A stretch of DNA of 64,000 nucleotides from Leuconostoc pseudomesenteroides KCTC 3652 (GTDB lineage Bacteria > Bacillota > Bacilli > Lactobacillales > Lactobacillaceae), in contig NZ_BMBP01000002.1 of assembly GCF_014634745.1 (NCBI RefSeq), positions 310,001 through 374,000 of the forward strand, written 5' to 3'. A model generated the notes under the pieces. That model saw only the letters and a list, made by a program, of their open reading frames with translations, was not told where the DNA came from and searched no databases. How positions within the stretch are numbered: position 1 is the stretch's first letter; the number at the start of each line of letters is the position of its first letter. The position numbers were made by a program, and so were the translations under genes. Shown piece after piece: positions 34,966 through 45,643 of the stretch.

Positions 34966-37900
34966 TTATACAAGACCTAAATTACTGATATCACGCACCG
35001 ACTGATTCTCATCTTGTTCATCACTTTGAGAAGCAAAAATCATCACGATTCCCATCAATAACTGAACATTATCCATTATCAAACCAGCAATTTTACACTG
35101 CGGTGGTAAACCAGAAATAAATAAGAAGCGGCAAAATGAACTAATCGAAAGGATGAATTCATTGATATACGTCAACACATCAGCTGTTTTTTCCTGAATT
35201 TCGTACACTAAGCTAGCAACAGTACCACCCAAGTAAACAAAACCAGCAATTGATGATAATAAACATGAAACATCTTCGTTTTGAATGTTGATTCCTGAAT
35301 CTGGATTGGCCACACATTGCATCACAAAATCAAAAGCCAGTCCCACAGCACAAGCTCCCCAAGCAACAATAAACCCAGCAAACGGATCAGAATCATAAAT
35401 CCAAGGCACAGTGATCAATACCCAAATAAGATTTATACCTATCCCTATCCAAGCTACTCGATCTAGTTTTATAATCGATGGGCTATCCTTTACACCCTCG
35501 TCTGTGACATCTGACACACCTAAGCATACATAATATGCTGTCTGGCAAACAGCACTCAACGCTTTGAGAAATTTGGTCCAATCTTCTGAGATATGTTGCC
35601 GGGTATTTGGATTCAAATTCGTAAAATAATTTTGAAAACCGGTCACTTGGTCATCATTTTCAAATGGCACATGACCCGTACCAATTTTACTAGCAATATT
35701 AACACCAAACGCCAGCATAAGTGATACCAAATTAACAACCGTCAATTGCTGATCAAAAATTGTTTCAAACAATGATGTTAAAATAGGTACCTGAATCGTT
35801 TGATTCAAAAACGTTTTGACCAAGTCGATAATTTGCTGAATCAGTTGGGATACTGCTGTCGATGTTACTTTCATGAAGTCAATTGTCAATTGACATAACG
35901 CCTGCACAATCGTCAAAATTTGACTGAACGTCATTGTGACGAGTGAATTGCTTGCACTTGTCGCTAAAACGAGATCCTGAATCTCATCTTCAACTTTTTT
36001 AAACTCAGGTTTTGCTTGATAATTAACTGCTTGTGTCTTTAATTGCTCATACAGGACTAAAATATCATCGGCAACTCGTGCGTCCAATGACATTGTAAAA
36101 TGTCCGCCATTCATGTTTTGAACAGCGGCTTGCCAAATGTAATTATCTAACGGATTGTCGTTGCTACCTGTGAGATAGCTTTGGCTATTTTTATTGCCAA
36201 TAGCACTTGATTTAATATAGTTAAAGGTGTCATCTATCGTTGTTGATAACGCATCCAACTGTTGAATAAAGGCAGCGTGACCTGCACCTACAGCATACGT
36301 TAAAATATCCGTACGATTGAAGACAACCTTAATAGCGCGTTGGGTCCTTTTAATACCACTCCAGCCAACCAAATCACTCAACCACTCAAACAATTTTTCA
36401 AATGGCATTTTGATCATATTAAAAACTGTTTCAACTAGTTTCATGACGCCGGGAAATGTTTTTTGTAAAAACGAAAACGACTTTGTCGCACCATCTATGA
36501 CAATCTGAATAACAGCATTCACACCGTCTACTACTTTTTCAGCGACAAAACTAACCACTTGAACAAACTTTTTTGAAACACTTCGAAAAAAATCACCAAT
36601 ACTAGACCAAAAACCAGTAATTGACTGTGCTCCCGCGAAAATATTTGTCATTGCTTCTTTTGTTAACACTTGATATCTAAAGCGTCCATCTGTGTAGTCA
36701 AGTGAGAAGGCCTTTGCACCATTGGCAAAGACATCAGCCGCTAACTCTGTGTTGACCAGAGGCTTAATTGTTCTTACCACTTCTTCAACTTGATTAGGAT
36801 TGTCTCTAACATCAGCCGCTAAAATATACTGGCCATCCGCATCACAAGCATTTAACAAATCTTCTTTTCGTAAGGTACCAAATCGATCTTTAAAAATCAG
36901 ACTTGTATCAATTTTAATTTGTCCAGTCTCTGAGCCACTAGTGTAATCGAGCGTTAATGCTGGTTGAGCGAGCGTATCAGCAGCAAACATGATACTTAAT
37001 TTGCCTTGCTGATTTGTTTGAATTTCAAGTGGTGTAGCATGATTTAGTGCGTAATGCTTATCATCAATAATCACACGTAAATTATCAGGACCGGTAATGT
37101 TCACCGTAGCTGATTGACTTTCAAGACTTGTATCGTCACAAAACATCAACTGTGTTTCATACACTGGCGCTACAACAACACTTTGTGCTTTATTTTCAAT
37201 AAATTGTTCAGCCAACCAATCACCAGTTACCTCAGTTTTGGTCAATAGCTGTAATAAGTTTGTCTCCGCCGATTCAAAAATTACGCCGATAGTTGATTGG
37301 TTGCACTGATGGGCCGACCATTCAACCACTGATTCCGCTAATGGGTACCAGATGTGCTCATCATCTGCCAAATATACATGAGAAAGTGTATTGGTCGTAT
37401 CTCTAGCAATAATTGAAAACACTGTTTGGTCATTTTGCAATTCGGTTTGGATGTTAAAAGTACCATCCATTTCAACGGGTGGTAATAAAATCTGCCCTGA
37501 ATCAAATTGGCCCGCTGTCACCTGATACACTAGAAAAACTAGTCTGTTTGCTTGTTTGCCTGAAAAAACCACACAACTTTTTTCCTTAGTGTCGGCAACT
37601 TTAACTGAAGTTAATGACACATCTGTCACGCCGTCTGGCAACTTGAGTTGTTTTTGTTGGTAACTGTTATCATATTGTTGATAAGTTACATACCAACCAT
37701 CTGTTAGCTGCCTACTCTGACTAGCAAATAAGTATCCGTTCACAGGTATCGTAGGATTGCCCGTTCGTAAAATAAAAGGCGCAATCGGTGACGCGTCTGA
37801 AAAATCAGCATTAGTAAAACTACGACCATTATTGCGTGGCTGCGCATTGCCCGTATTATACCAATGTACGTCATATTTTTGCGGTGCTGTTTCAACCAAA

Positions 37901-38319
37901 TAGCCTATAAAATTGGATACGTCTGTTTGAGATTGCGCTACCCCTAAGCCTTTTGTTCCAGCTGGCCATGACAACTGTTCAATAGCAAAATCAAAACTGC
38001 CTTGCTGGATTTCCACTAAACGATATAAACTAACCTTTTCCACCTGCTCAAGTTGTAAGACAATCGCCAAACAGTTTTGTGTCGTAAAGCCACCACGAAT
38101 ATGGTTAATTTTGCCCACTAGATCTAAATTATCAACTTGATAACCTGTCTCACTACTATCATCTGAGTAGACAATGCCGTGCGTACCGTTCTGTGTTTCA
38201 AACAAAATTGCCGTTCGCTCATTTGGTGCAGCAAATGTCCAAAAATCAGACGCCGCCATTAAATCAATAATGTGTGTATATTCAAATAAACGTGTATGAT
38301 TAGTTGCATTGATTCCCAT
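34966..38319 (-). CDS. 1117-residue protein with beta-rich N-terminus and hydrophobic C-terminus
   Basis: No family recognised. Residues 1 to about 390 are beta-rich with repeated short strands (DFWTFAAPNERTAILFE, FIGYLVETAPQKYDVHWYN), suggesting a propeller-like fold. A central part has amphipathic helices (SVSKKFVQVVSFVAEKVVDG, FEKLFEWLSDLVGW). The C-terminus has about five hydrophobic segments (about 957-974, 981-1004, 1018-1041, 1055-1070, 1076-1096). There is no signal peptide. AAAGG is 8 bases before the ATG, which follows the Hint gene's stop by one base, so the two are coupled. The architecture fits a protein that inserts into membranes late, such as a pore-forming effector, but this is inference. 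Confidence 0.78.
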   Translation of the reverse strand: MGINATNHTRLFEYTHIIDLMAASDFWTFAAPNERTAILFETQNGTHGIVYSDDSSETGYQVDNLDLVGKINHIRGGFTTQNCLAIVLQLEQVEKVSLYRLVEIQQGSFDFAIEQLSWPAGTKGLGVAQSQTDVSNFIGYLVETAPQKYDVHWYNTGNAQPRNNGRSFTNADFSDASPIAPFILRTGNPTIPVNGYLFASQSRQLTDGWYVTYQQYDNSYQQKQLKLPDGVTDVSLTSVKVADTKEKSCVVFSGKQANRLVFLVYQVTAGQFDSGQILLPPVEMDGTFNIQTELQNDQTVFSIIARDTTNTLSHVYLADDEHIWYPLAESVVEWSAHQCNQSTIGVIFESAETNLLQLLTKTEVTGDWLAEQFIENKAQSVVVAPVYETQLMFCDDTSLESQSATVNITGPDNLRVIIDDKHYALNHATPLEIQTNQQGKLSIMFAADTLAQPALTLDYTSGSETGQIKIDTSLIFKDRFGTLRKEDLLNACDADGQYILAADVRDNPNQVEEVVRTIKPLVNTELAADVFANGAKAFSLDYTDGRFRYQVLTKEAMTNIFAGAQSITGFWSSIGDFFRSVSKKFVQVVSFVAEKVVDGVNAVIQIVIDGATKSFSFLQKTFPGVMKLVETVFNMIKMPFEKLFEWLSDLVGWSGIKRTQRAIKVVFNRTDILTYAVGAGHAAFIQQLDALSTTIDDTFNYIKSSAIGNKNSQSYLTGSNDNPLDNYIWQAAVQNMNGGHFTMSLDARVADDILVLYEQLKTQAVNYQAKPEFKKVEDEIQDLVLATSASNSLVTMTFSQILTIVQALCQLTIDFMKVTSTAVSQLIQQIIDLVKTFLNQTIQVPILTSLFETIFDQQLTVVNLVSLMLAFGVNIASKIGTGHVPFENDDQVTGFQNYFTNLNPNTRQHISEDWTKFLKALSAVCQTAYYVCLGVSDVTDEGVKDSPSIIKLDRVAWIGIGINLIWVLITVPWIYDSDPFAGFIVAWGACAVGLAFDFVMQCVANPDSGINIQNEDVSCLLSSIAGFVYLGGTVASLVYEIQEKTADVLTYINEFILSISSFCRFLFISGLPPQCKIAGLIMDNVQLLMGIVMIFASQSDEQDENQSVRDISNLGLV

Positions 38320-38320
38320 G

Positions 38321-39907
38321 TCAGTGACCTTTCTTTTCTAATAGTTCAACTAGCTGCTTTTGAACAGCGAGAACATCCTTTGAAAATGCTGGCTTACTCT
38401 TGACAGGTGATGGCTTGGTGGGTAATGATAACTGCAAATCATCGTTACCGCAGAGTAAATCATTAGCAATCAACCACTCTGGTGATCCAGTTGTGAGATG
38501 ATAAGTGACTTGCCCACGATAGTCGACTACTTTTAATTGGTTAATTGTAGTTTCGCCAACTCGTGCTTTCAATACATCACCTACTTTAAGTTCAGACACT
38601 GTTGTCGTGCCATGATTAGTCAAGACCGGATGGCTGCTCGTCAGTAAAATTAGCGAACCATTATCACAACCAACTTGATACATCTTTTCTTGATGACCAT
38701 GACTGATGATCGTCACTTTAGTGGTGCCCTTCAACGTTGCGATCGTATCACCAATCACAATATCTGAAATCTTTTTGACTGAGTTATCTGCCATTTGAAT
38801 CTCAGTATCTTGACCAAAGCAGCCCCAAAAGTACCTAACTTTGTTAATTTTTTTGATGTTACCACCATCAATCACGCCACTATGTGAATCCATTCTAATT
38901 GTTAAATTTTGCGGTTGCATATAAAATCTATTTTTTACTGTCGCATAAATCGTTAATAAAATATCCGCATCAGCTTGTGGTGTTCCTGGAGCATTTTGAA
39001 TAATTTTGCCATGCCAGTCTTCATTCACTTCCCACGACAAAATATTGGTATCGTTATTTATACTAATTTTGACCGCTGTTGGATCTTGATTATTATAGGC
39101 AATACCACTTTGACTGGCAGCAAATTCCATAATGCCACAAAATTGCGCTGAATCTGTTGTAAATTGCCAGCCATCGGCCAATTCCAATGACCCGTTAACT
39201 GGTAACTCAATGGGGAGGTTTTGATCCCAACTAGTATCGCTATAGCTATAGTCTCCCGCTGCGTCTCTATTGTATAGAACTGTCGTTGGCACATCCAAAT
39301 CCATGGGTTTTGTCGTGTCTCTTGGATGTCTTGGGTCATCAACATTAATTTGTTTGACAGCCGTAGCAGGGTTTGCATGACTCCAGACAACTTTGGCAAG
39401 TTGTTTTACCACGAATTGTTCATCTCGCGTTTGAAAGAGGACAGTTGAAGCATTTAGAATTTTATAATTGCCATCTTTTTTAATCGCACCTGAAGCATCT
39501 ATCAACAGTGAATCTTCATTGTTTTCCGTTACCAAGCCCCCGTCGCTGGCAATTTGAACGTTGGTAAAGTAATCATAAAGCGTCGTTTCAATATTGATCG
39601 CAGGCAATGCATCACAATTAAGACCAATTGTTTCAGTTACAAATTTTCCTTCACTTTGTTGGTCTAATGAAATAATATTGGCGTAATAATGTGTAAACTC
39701 GTCATTTTCCTCAATACTGTCAAGTTTTGAATTTAGAAAAGCCGCATGAACGGCGGGTGCGTGTATTTTAAGATGTGCCATGCCACCCAAGCTTTCCGTA
39801 GCTTGAGCCAAATCTTCTTCATTTTGTAAATCATATGTATAAACGCCACCGTTATCAAGTGCACACTGAACATATTTTGCTTTCCTAGTTGACATTTTTT
39901 TGACCAT
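38321..39907 (-). CDS. Hint (hedgehog/intein)-domain protein, leaderless
   Basis: 528 residues. The N-terminal 362 residues are beta-rich and unrecognised. A Hint domain follows (about 363-490). Its N-terminal cleavage site is WGCFGQDTEI with C363 after Gly. The block B histidine is in LLTSSHPVLT (H426), KVGDVLKA is seen, and the end reads EWLIANDLLCGND. Position N488 could be the terminal Asn, but it is preceded by Gly rather than His and followed by Asp, so splicing is unlikely. Self-cleavage at C363 is more plausible. A Lys-rich tail follows. The ATG at 39907 has AAGGGG upstream. It is the first gene of the locus. Confidence 0.85.
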   Translation of the reverse strand: MVKKMSTRKAKYVQCALDNGGVYTYDLQNEEDLAQATESLGGMAHLKIHAPAVHAAFLNSKLDSIEENDEFTHYYANIISLDQQSEGKFVTETIGLNCDALPAINIETTLYDYFTNVQIASDGGLVTENNEDSLLIDASGAIKKDGNYKILNASTVLFQTRDEQFVVKQLAKVVWSHANPATAVKQINVDDPRHPRDTTKPMDLDVPTTVLYNRDAAGDYSYSDTSWDQNLPIELPVNGSLELADGWQFTTDSAQFCGIMEFAASQSGIAYNNQDPTAVKISINNDTNILSWEVNEDWHGKIIQNAPGTPQADADILLTIYATVKNRFYMQPQNLTIRMDSHSGVIDGGNIKKINKVRYFWGCFGQDTEIQMADNSVKKISDIVIGDTIATLKGTTKVTIISHGHQEKMYQVGCDNGSLILLTSSHPVLTNHGTTTVSELKVGDVLKARVGETTINQLKVVDYRGQVTYHLTTGSPEWLIANDLLCGNDDLQLSLPTKPSPVKSKPAFSKDVLAVQKQLVELLEKKGH

Positions 39908-40453
39908 TTTGTTTTCCCCTTATTCTTGGTTAACGGCTTTTGATGCTTGCGTCATTTTCATAATCACGTGTTTTGTCAGTTCATCAATGATAACTTTAAT
40001 TGTCTTCTAAACCGCTCATTGTTTCATCAGTGAACACTCTATGTATTCAATTGTTTTTATCCCGTTTGGCTGGTACTCCTTGTTAGTTATAAAAACCTTA
40101 TGCTACTATACACAAGTTCATCTTATCGTAAAATTATAATGATTATGTGTTCTAAAAAAGAATTGATTGTGAACGTATTATGAGAGTTAATGGTTTAGTT
40201 GCTGGTATGAACTGATTTTGAGGATTATTGTTGGTTTAGTTGTTATATTTAAAAACACTATAAATTATCTATCGTATAAAAATAATATATTTTTCACGTA
40301 TCCGTTATATCAAAAAGACCCACAAGTATGACACTTATGAGCTTTCAATTTTTTTATGTCATTATCAGTAAAATCACTGTTATATCAGGCAGTACCCTAT
40401 ACAAAATAATTGATGAGTGATGTGCACTATTATTTTGATACTAACCAATTATT
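39908..40453. other. intergenic stretch with a degraded lysin tail
   Basis: Holds the upstream region of the Hint gene and the degraded lysin 3' copy at 40313-40443. A minus-strand TATAGT near 40095-40105 could be a -10 for the Hint gene. Nothing else is recognisable. Confidence 0.5.
40313..40443 (-). pseudogene. degraded third copy of the lysin 3' end and terminator
   Basis: The order CCCACAAGTATGACACTTATGAG, then AAAATCACTGTTATATC and AATAATTGATGAGTG..GCACT, aligns base by base with 29583-29710 (terminator hairpin plus the last codons of the lysin) at roughly three-quarters identity. The reading frame is lost. Confidence 0.75.
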
Positions 40454-40639
40454 TTATCGGTGCAACATACGACCAATAGCTGATATCAGTGCACGCCGTT
40501 TAACACGCTTAATCGCTGACAAATCCAATGACTGAATTTCACGATGAATGCGTTCACTAGCGCCCTGATCCTGAAAGGCAAAATACTTTGTTTTGTCTGC
40601 TAATTCTTGACTAGTTAAGCGATAATGACTTACAAACAC
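40454..40639 (-). pseudogene. 5'-truncated gene fragment, family unknown
   Basis: An open frame of about 65 codons contains TKYFAFQDQGASERIHREI and AIKRVKRRALISAIGRMLHR and ends in TAA. No ribosome site or ATG is seen, and an in-frame stop lies just upstream, so it looks like the C-terminal piece of a lost gene. The sequence is too short for me to place; a glycosyltransferase or sugar-modifying gene would fit the neighbourhood. Confidence 0.4.
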
Positions 40640-40799
40640 CTCAATAGTTGCTTAGCTTGATAGAATGTCACAAAAATGGTAATTCGTCTAACTCAATATA
40701 ATTACCAAACACAATCGTAATTCAAAATTTATTGCTACGATTGAAATAATAGCTACTTTTTACTCAGTGGTCTAAGTCGTTATGCTTAATATAGTTAAT

Positions 40800-41633
40800 T
40801 TACTTCATCAAAAACCTATGCAATGCCTCGCGCCAGCTTGGTATCTCAAACCCTGTTGACTTTGCTTTCTCTAAGTTCATCACTGAATGATTTGGCCGAT
40901 ACGCTTTTTGCGGAAAGGTTGCACTGGTCACTGGTTCGACCTCGACTGCAGTGTCTTTTAAGATCTCTTTTGCAAAGTCAAACCAAGTGGCAGTCTCATC
41001 ATTCGATAAATGATATATCCCGTATGTCACCTCGACCGCTATCAAGTGCAACATGAACTCGGCTAATGTTCTGGTCCAAGTCGGTCGACCCAATTGATCA
41101 TTCACTACTGTCAATTTAGGATGGCTTTCTGCCAAACGTTGCATCGTATAGACAAAGTTATTTCCAAATTCGCCAAACACCCAGCTCGTTCGAACAATAT
41201 AAGCAGCTGCCCCACTCTCCGTGACAGCTAATTCACCAGCTAATTTGGCACGCCCATAAGCGTTTCTTGGATTAACTGGATCTGTCTCGCGATATTCACC
41301 AACATTCAGCCCATCAAAAACATAGTCTGTCGACACTGCCACTAGTTTAGCGCCATATTGTTTGGTAGCGTCGGCGATATTCTTGGTGCCCGCTACGTTA
41401 ACCTGCCAATTCATGGCGCGTCCTTCATCTTCGGCCAAATCCACTTTTGTATACGCAGCCGCATGGAGCACAACATCAGGTTGTTCTGCTTTAAAAGTTG
41501 CCATCACTGCTTCACGATTTGTAATATCCAACGCCTTTGAATCATAGGCAACAAATGTTAACCCACGCTCGTGTAACAACTTTTGCAATTCTTGACCTAA
41601 CTGTCCATGCGCGCCTGTTATTAAGTATTTCAT
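40800..41633 (-). CDS. rfbD: dTDP-4-dehydrorhamnose reductase
   Basis: Last step of dTDP-L-rhamnose synthesis, reducing the 4-keto group with NADPH. The 277-residue extended SDR protein begins MKYLITGAHGQLGQELQKLL (glycine-rich nucleotide loop). STDYVFDG and NAYGRAKLAGE carry the catalytic Tyr and Lys, then YIVRTSWVFGEFGNNF and NDQLGRPTWT follow, all typical. The start has GGAGG. It is the last gene of rfbA-C-B-D. A C-terminal fragment of a second copy may exist near 29.0 kb. Confidence 0.95.
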   Translation of the reverse strand: MKYLITGAHGQLGQELQKLLHERGLTFVAYDSKALDITNREAVMATFKAEQPDVVLHAAAYTKVDLAEDEGRAMNWQVNVAGTKNIADATKQYGAKLVAVSTDYVFDGLNVGEYRETDPVNPRNAYGRAKLAGELAVTESGAAAYIVRTSWVFGEFGNNFVYTMQRLAESHPKLTVVNDQLGRPTWTRTLAEFMLHLIAVEVTYGIYHLSNDETATWFDFAKEILKDTAVEVEPVTSATFPQKAYRPNHSVMNLEKAKSTGFEIPSWREALHRFLMK

Positions 41634-41672
41634 ATTCCCTCCGAAAAAAAGGCCGCTCCCGCTGACCTTTGG

Positions 41673-42710
<1,038 letters not shown>

Positions 42711-42724
42711 TCATTTTCTCCCAA

Positions 42725-43318
42725 CTACAATTGCGCCTCTGTTAATGGTACAACATCTTTTAGCAAAGGATGATTTTTATCTGCTTCACTCACCTCAGCA
42801 TTTTCAACATCATCCCATTTAATACCTAAAGCAGGATCGGCGTAATTTACAAAAGCATACTTAGGCTTCAAATCTAGTGCCCAGTAATCATTCACTAAGT
42901 ATGAGTATGACACTGTCTCACTCAATACTTGGAAACCATTAGCAACGCCACGTGGGACATAAATGCCTTTACTAGCATCAATAACGGTTTGGTAAACGTG
43001 ACCAAAGGAAGCGCCTTCGCGTAAATCAACCCACGACCCCAAAACACGACCGTTGTCAGCGACAGAAATATATTTATCCCAAGGTTCGGCGTGCAGACCA
43101 CGTAGCACACCTTTTCTTGATAAGGACACATTGTTTTGTAACTTATTCTCTTTAAAGAAAGACTCCGGAAAGCCTAACGGCAACATTTTCTCTTTTTGAA
43201 AGTTTTCCTTAAACCAGCCACGATTGTCACCATGAACTGGAATGTCAAATTCTATCATACCGTAAATCGCGTCAATCGTCCGTCCGGCTAACGCTTTTTC
43301 AAAAAAATTATCACTCAT
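42725..43318 (-). CDS. rfbC: dTDP-4-dehydrorhamnose 3,5-epimerase
   Basis: Third pathway step; double epimerisation of the keto-sugar. The 197-residue cupin protein has VHGDNRGWFKENFQ, VLRGLHAEPWDKYISV with the catalytic His, VIDASKGIYVPRGVANGFQVL, and SYSYLVNDYW with the conserved Tyr. In many RmlC proteins the loop reads GLHYQ; here it is GLHAEPWDK, the Gram-positive long form. It overlaps neither neighbour but is spaced 5 and 14 bases from rfbA and rfbB, so it is co-transcribed. Confidence 0.93.
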   Translation of the reverse strand: MSDNFFEKALAGRTIDAIYGMIEFDIPVHGDNRGWFKENFQKEKMLPLGFPESFFKENKLQNNVSLSRKGVLRGLHAEPWDKYISVADNGRVLGSWVDLREGASFGHVYQTVIDASKGIYVPRGVANGFQVLSETVSYSYLVNDYWALDLKPKYAFVNYADPALGIKWDDVENAEVSEADKNHPLLKDVVPLTEAQL

Positions 43319-43323
43319 CTGCT

Positions 43324-44196
43324 TTATCCTTCTTCCGCCACAATTCTTAAGAGATATTGGCCATAATCATTTTTTTTCAATGTTTGCGCCAGCTTTTCTA
43401 ATTGTGCGGTATCGATATACCCCATCCGGTAAGCAATTTCTTCTAAGGAAGCCACTCTTAAATTCTGTTGCTTTTGGATGGTGGCAATGAATGAAGAAGC
43501 TTCCAACAAAGAATCATGTGTGCCAGTATCTAGCCAAGCATAGCCGCGGCCCATGACTTGGACATCTAAATCACCACGTTCTAAGTAAGCTTGGTTAATA
43601 TCAGAAATTTCAATTTCACCACGCGCTGACGGTTTCACATTGGCCGCTATTTCGACCACGTCATTGTCATAAAAATAAAGACCAGTAACCGCGTAATTTG
43701 ATTTGGGCTGGGCAGGCTTTTCGACAATCGATATTGCCTTGCCAGCTTGATCAAAGTCAACCACACCGAAACGTTCTGGATCTTTCACTTGATAACCAAA
43801 CACTGTCGCACCAGTTGCTTTCAAAGCAGCTGCTTGTAACTTCTCTGATAGCCCAGCCCCGTAGAAAATGTTATCTCCCAATACCAACGCTACCGAATCA
43901 TCACCAATAAAGTCAGCACCAACGATAAACGCATCGGCCAAGCCACGAGGTTCTTCTTGAATGGCATAGTCAATATTTAACCCAATATCATGCCCATTAC
44001 CGAATAATTCTTCAAATTGTCCAACATATTCTGGCGTTGAAATTAACAAAATATCCGTAATACCAGCCAACATCAATACAGACAATGGGTAATAAATCAT
44101 TGGCTTGTCATAAATTGGCACCAATTGCTTACTTGTTGCTTTGGTAATGGGGTACAAACGCGTACCAGATCCACCGGCTAAGATAATACCTTTCAT
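43324..44196 (-). CDS. rfbA: glucose-1-phosphate thymidylyltransferase
   Basis: First step: forms dTDP-glucose from glucose-1-phosphate and dTTP. The 290-residue protein opens [20 protein letters not shown], the nucleotidyltransferase signature, followed by [31 protein letters not shown] has the metal-binding Asp, and [20 protein letters not shown] is also present. The ATG at 44196 follows AAAAGGAA; a longer frame to 44229 has no ribosome site. It is the first gene of rfbACBD. dTDP-rhamnose would feed one or both polysaccharide clusters. Confidence 0.96.
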   Translation of the reverse strand: MKGIILAGGSGTRLYPITKATSKQLVPIYDKPMIYYPLSVLMLAGITDILLISTPEYVGQFEELFGNGHDIGLNIDYAIQEEPRGLADAFIVGADFIGDDSVALVLGDNIFYGAGLSEKLQAAALKATGATVFGYQVKDPERFGVVDFDQAGKAISIVEKPAQPKSNYAVTGLYFYDNDVVEIAANVKPSARGEIEISDINQAYLERGDLDVQVMGRGYAWLDTGTHDSLLEASSFIATIQKQQNLRVASLEEIAYRMGYIDTAQLEKLAQTLKKNDYGQYLLRIVAEEG

Positions 44197-44234
44197 GATA
44201 TAATTCCTTTTCATACTTTTTATATACATATAAT

Positions 44235-44265
44235 ATTATATCGTATTTGTATCGTATATAAACAA
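44235..44265 (-). promoter_or_regulatory. putative promoter of rfbACBD
   Basis: Minus-strand TATAAT (44235-44240) with TTGTTT (44260-44265) at a 19-base spacing, about 40 bases before the rfbA start. The spacing is long, so confidence is modest. Confidence 0.5.
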
Positions 44266-44308
44266 TATAAATTCACAATTAACATCATATATGGTTTAAA
44301 TAAACAAA

Positions 44309-44850
44309 AAGCTCGCAAGTATCACACTTGCGAGCTTCCAATACTTTACATATTATATGCAAAGTCACTATCGTACCAAATCGTCCCGTATCCTGAATAA
44401 TTGATTCCTACTGTGGCACTGTTATCTTGGTAATAATCAATTGTACCTCGATCCCAACCAGCATCAAATCTGACTTTGGCTCCAACTTGCACATTCCCAT
44501 TATCGCCATTATCGACACGATGCATGATTGCTAGTGGCAAGCCATTTTTAGTCCAATCGAACTGCTCACGCTTGCCACCCACTGTCCGGTAATCGGCAAT
44601 TTGCCATAATCACTAATATTTTTCACACCATCAACGTTAAAATTTGTCTTCGTAAAGACAAGTTCGCTACCAAAAACACGGAACTTATTATTTTATGTCT
44701 AAAAGTTTTCGGGTTATTATAACTAACTGAATCTGTACCAACTCTCCTTGAACTCCTGAACTATGGAAGAACTGAAATTCTGGCTTTTTATCCAATGCCC
44801 AATAATTCTTATGATTTGTTGGCACAACTGCTTCAATGAATTGACCACAC
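44309..44850 (-). pseudogene. lysin pseudogene with near-identical 3' part
   Basis: From 44316 to 44609 the DNA matches 29587-29880 (terminator hairpin and C-terminal binding domain of the intact lysin). I count three base differences. Beyond 44609 identity drops sharply, and a one-base loss at about 44610 (ATTAGTGATTATGG against ATTAATGGTTTATGG) breaks the frame. Weak similarity to the linker and end of the catalytic domain continues to about 44850. The 78-codon open remnant is intact but has no ribosome site. Confidence 0.9.
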
Positions 44851-44872
44851 CCAAATTTTTAATTATATATAC

Positions 44873-45052
44873 TTAGAAATCACATGAGACACGAATTGTA
44901 CCATTTACACTAGAGGCAACATGTGACTCGACACCGTTGATAGTATCAATATATTTGCTATCAATACTCAATGAACTAGTCTTCCCTGTTGGCTTAATTT
45001 TTTCGACAACTGGATATCTAACTTTTACCTTGTTTCTACCATTTATTTAAAG
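44873..45052 (-). pseudogene. orphan 3' gene fragment, unknown
   Basis: A minus-strand frame of about 58 codons contains VKVRYPVVEKIKPTGKTSSL and ends HVASSVNGTIRVSCDF and TAA. A stop lies just upstream and no start is seen. It looks like the C-terminus of a secreted or wall-binding protein, but no family is recognised. Confidence 0.35.
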
Positions 45053-45094
45053 AACTTGTATGAAACCTATATATCATTCCAATCTATAGGTTGC

Positions 45095-45643
45095 TTAATC
45101 TTTGACAAAAGCCAGCACATCATCGTTTGTTGATAGATTAGCATAGAGATCTTTTTTCATTTCATTCGATATTTCTGAATAATCTAAAATCTGCGTACGC
45201 TTAGCTGACAGTTTAACCTGTTGTTTCTCTACAAAGTCATCAACAGTTTTAATTTGTTTAGCTGGCACCCCCCCGACAACCGTTCCTGCTTTAACATCGC
45301 GATTAACGAGGCTGCCCGCGGCAATAATGGCATTGGATCCAATATTCACTCCGGGTAATATTGTACTGTTAAATCCCACAAATACATTATCGTCAATAGT
45401 GACTGCTCCAACACTTGTAACATGTAAATGTTTTTTCATTGATTCATCATGAGCCAATATTGTTGAATGTGTAATCGTTACATTATTACCAATTTTAATT
45501 AGCCATGGATAATTTTTATCATAAATACTATTCTGACCAAAAAAGTGATCACCTACAATCATGCCGCGTTTTATTGCTCTATAGTAATTTGCATATTTAA
45601 TTCTTGAGAAGATAACATACAAAATTCTGTTAAGTGTCCCCAT
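45095..45643 (-). CDS. LbH-type acyltransferase (serine/galactoside acetyltransferase-like)
   Basis: 182 residues; a left-handed beta-helix hexapeptide-repeat acetyltransferase that probably O-acetylates a sugar or glycan precursor in the cytosol. Hexapeptide turns are seen in IKIGNNVTITHSTILAHDES and VTIDDNVFVGFNSTILPGVNIGSNAIIAAGSLVNRDV. The typical end VVGGVPAKQIK is present. The ATG at 45643 follows GGAGGAG; a longer frame has no site. It ends the Wzx/Wzy-type operon region, separated by about 600 bases of decayed DNA from the flippase. Confidence 0.85.
   Translation of the reverse strand: MGTLNRILYVIFSRIKYANYYRAIKRGMIVGDHFFGQNSIYDKNYPWLIKIGNNVTITHSTILAHDESMKKHLHVTSVGAVTIDDNVFVGFNSTILPGVNIGSNAIIAAGSLVNRDVKAGTVVGGVPAKQIKTVDDFVEKQQVKLSAKRTQILDYSEISNEMKKDLYANLSTNDDVLAFVKD

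Noticed and set aside
39058-39399. 113-codon minus-strand frame inside the Hint gene
   Set aside because: Another frame of the same strand; the Hint frame has the clear domain and ribosome site.
38321-39907. Hint protein as a splicing intein inserted in an enzyme
   Set aside because: No C-extein with a nucleophile follows, and the N-terminal part is not a recognisable intein host.
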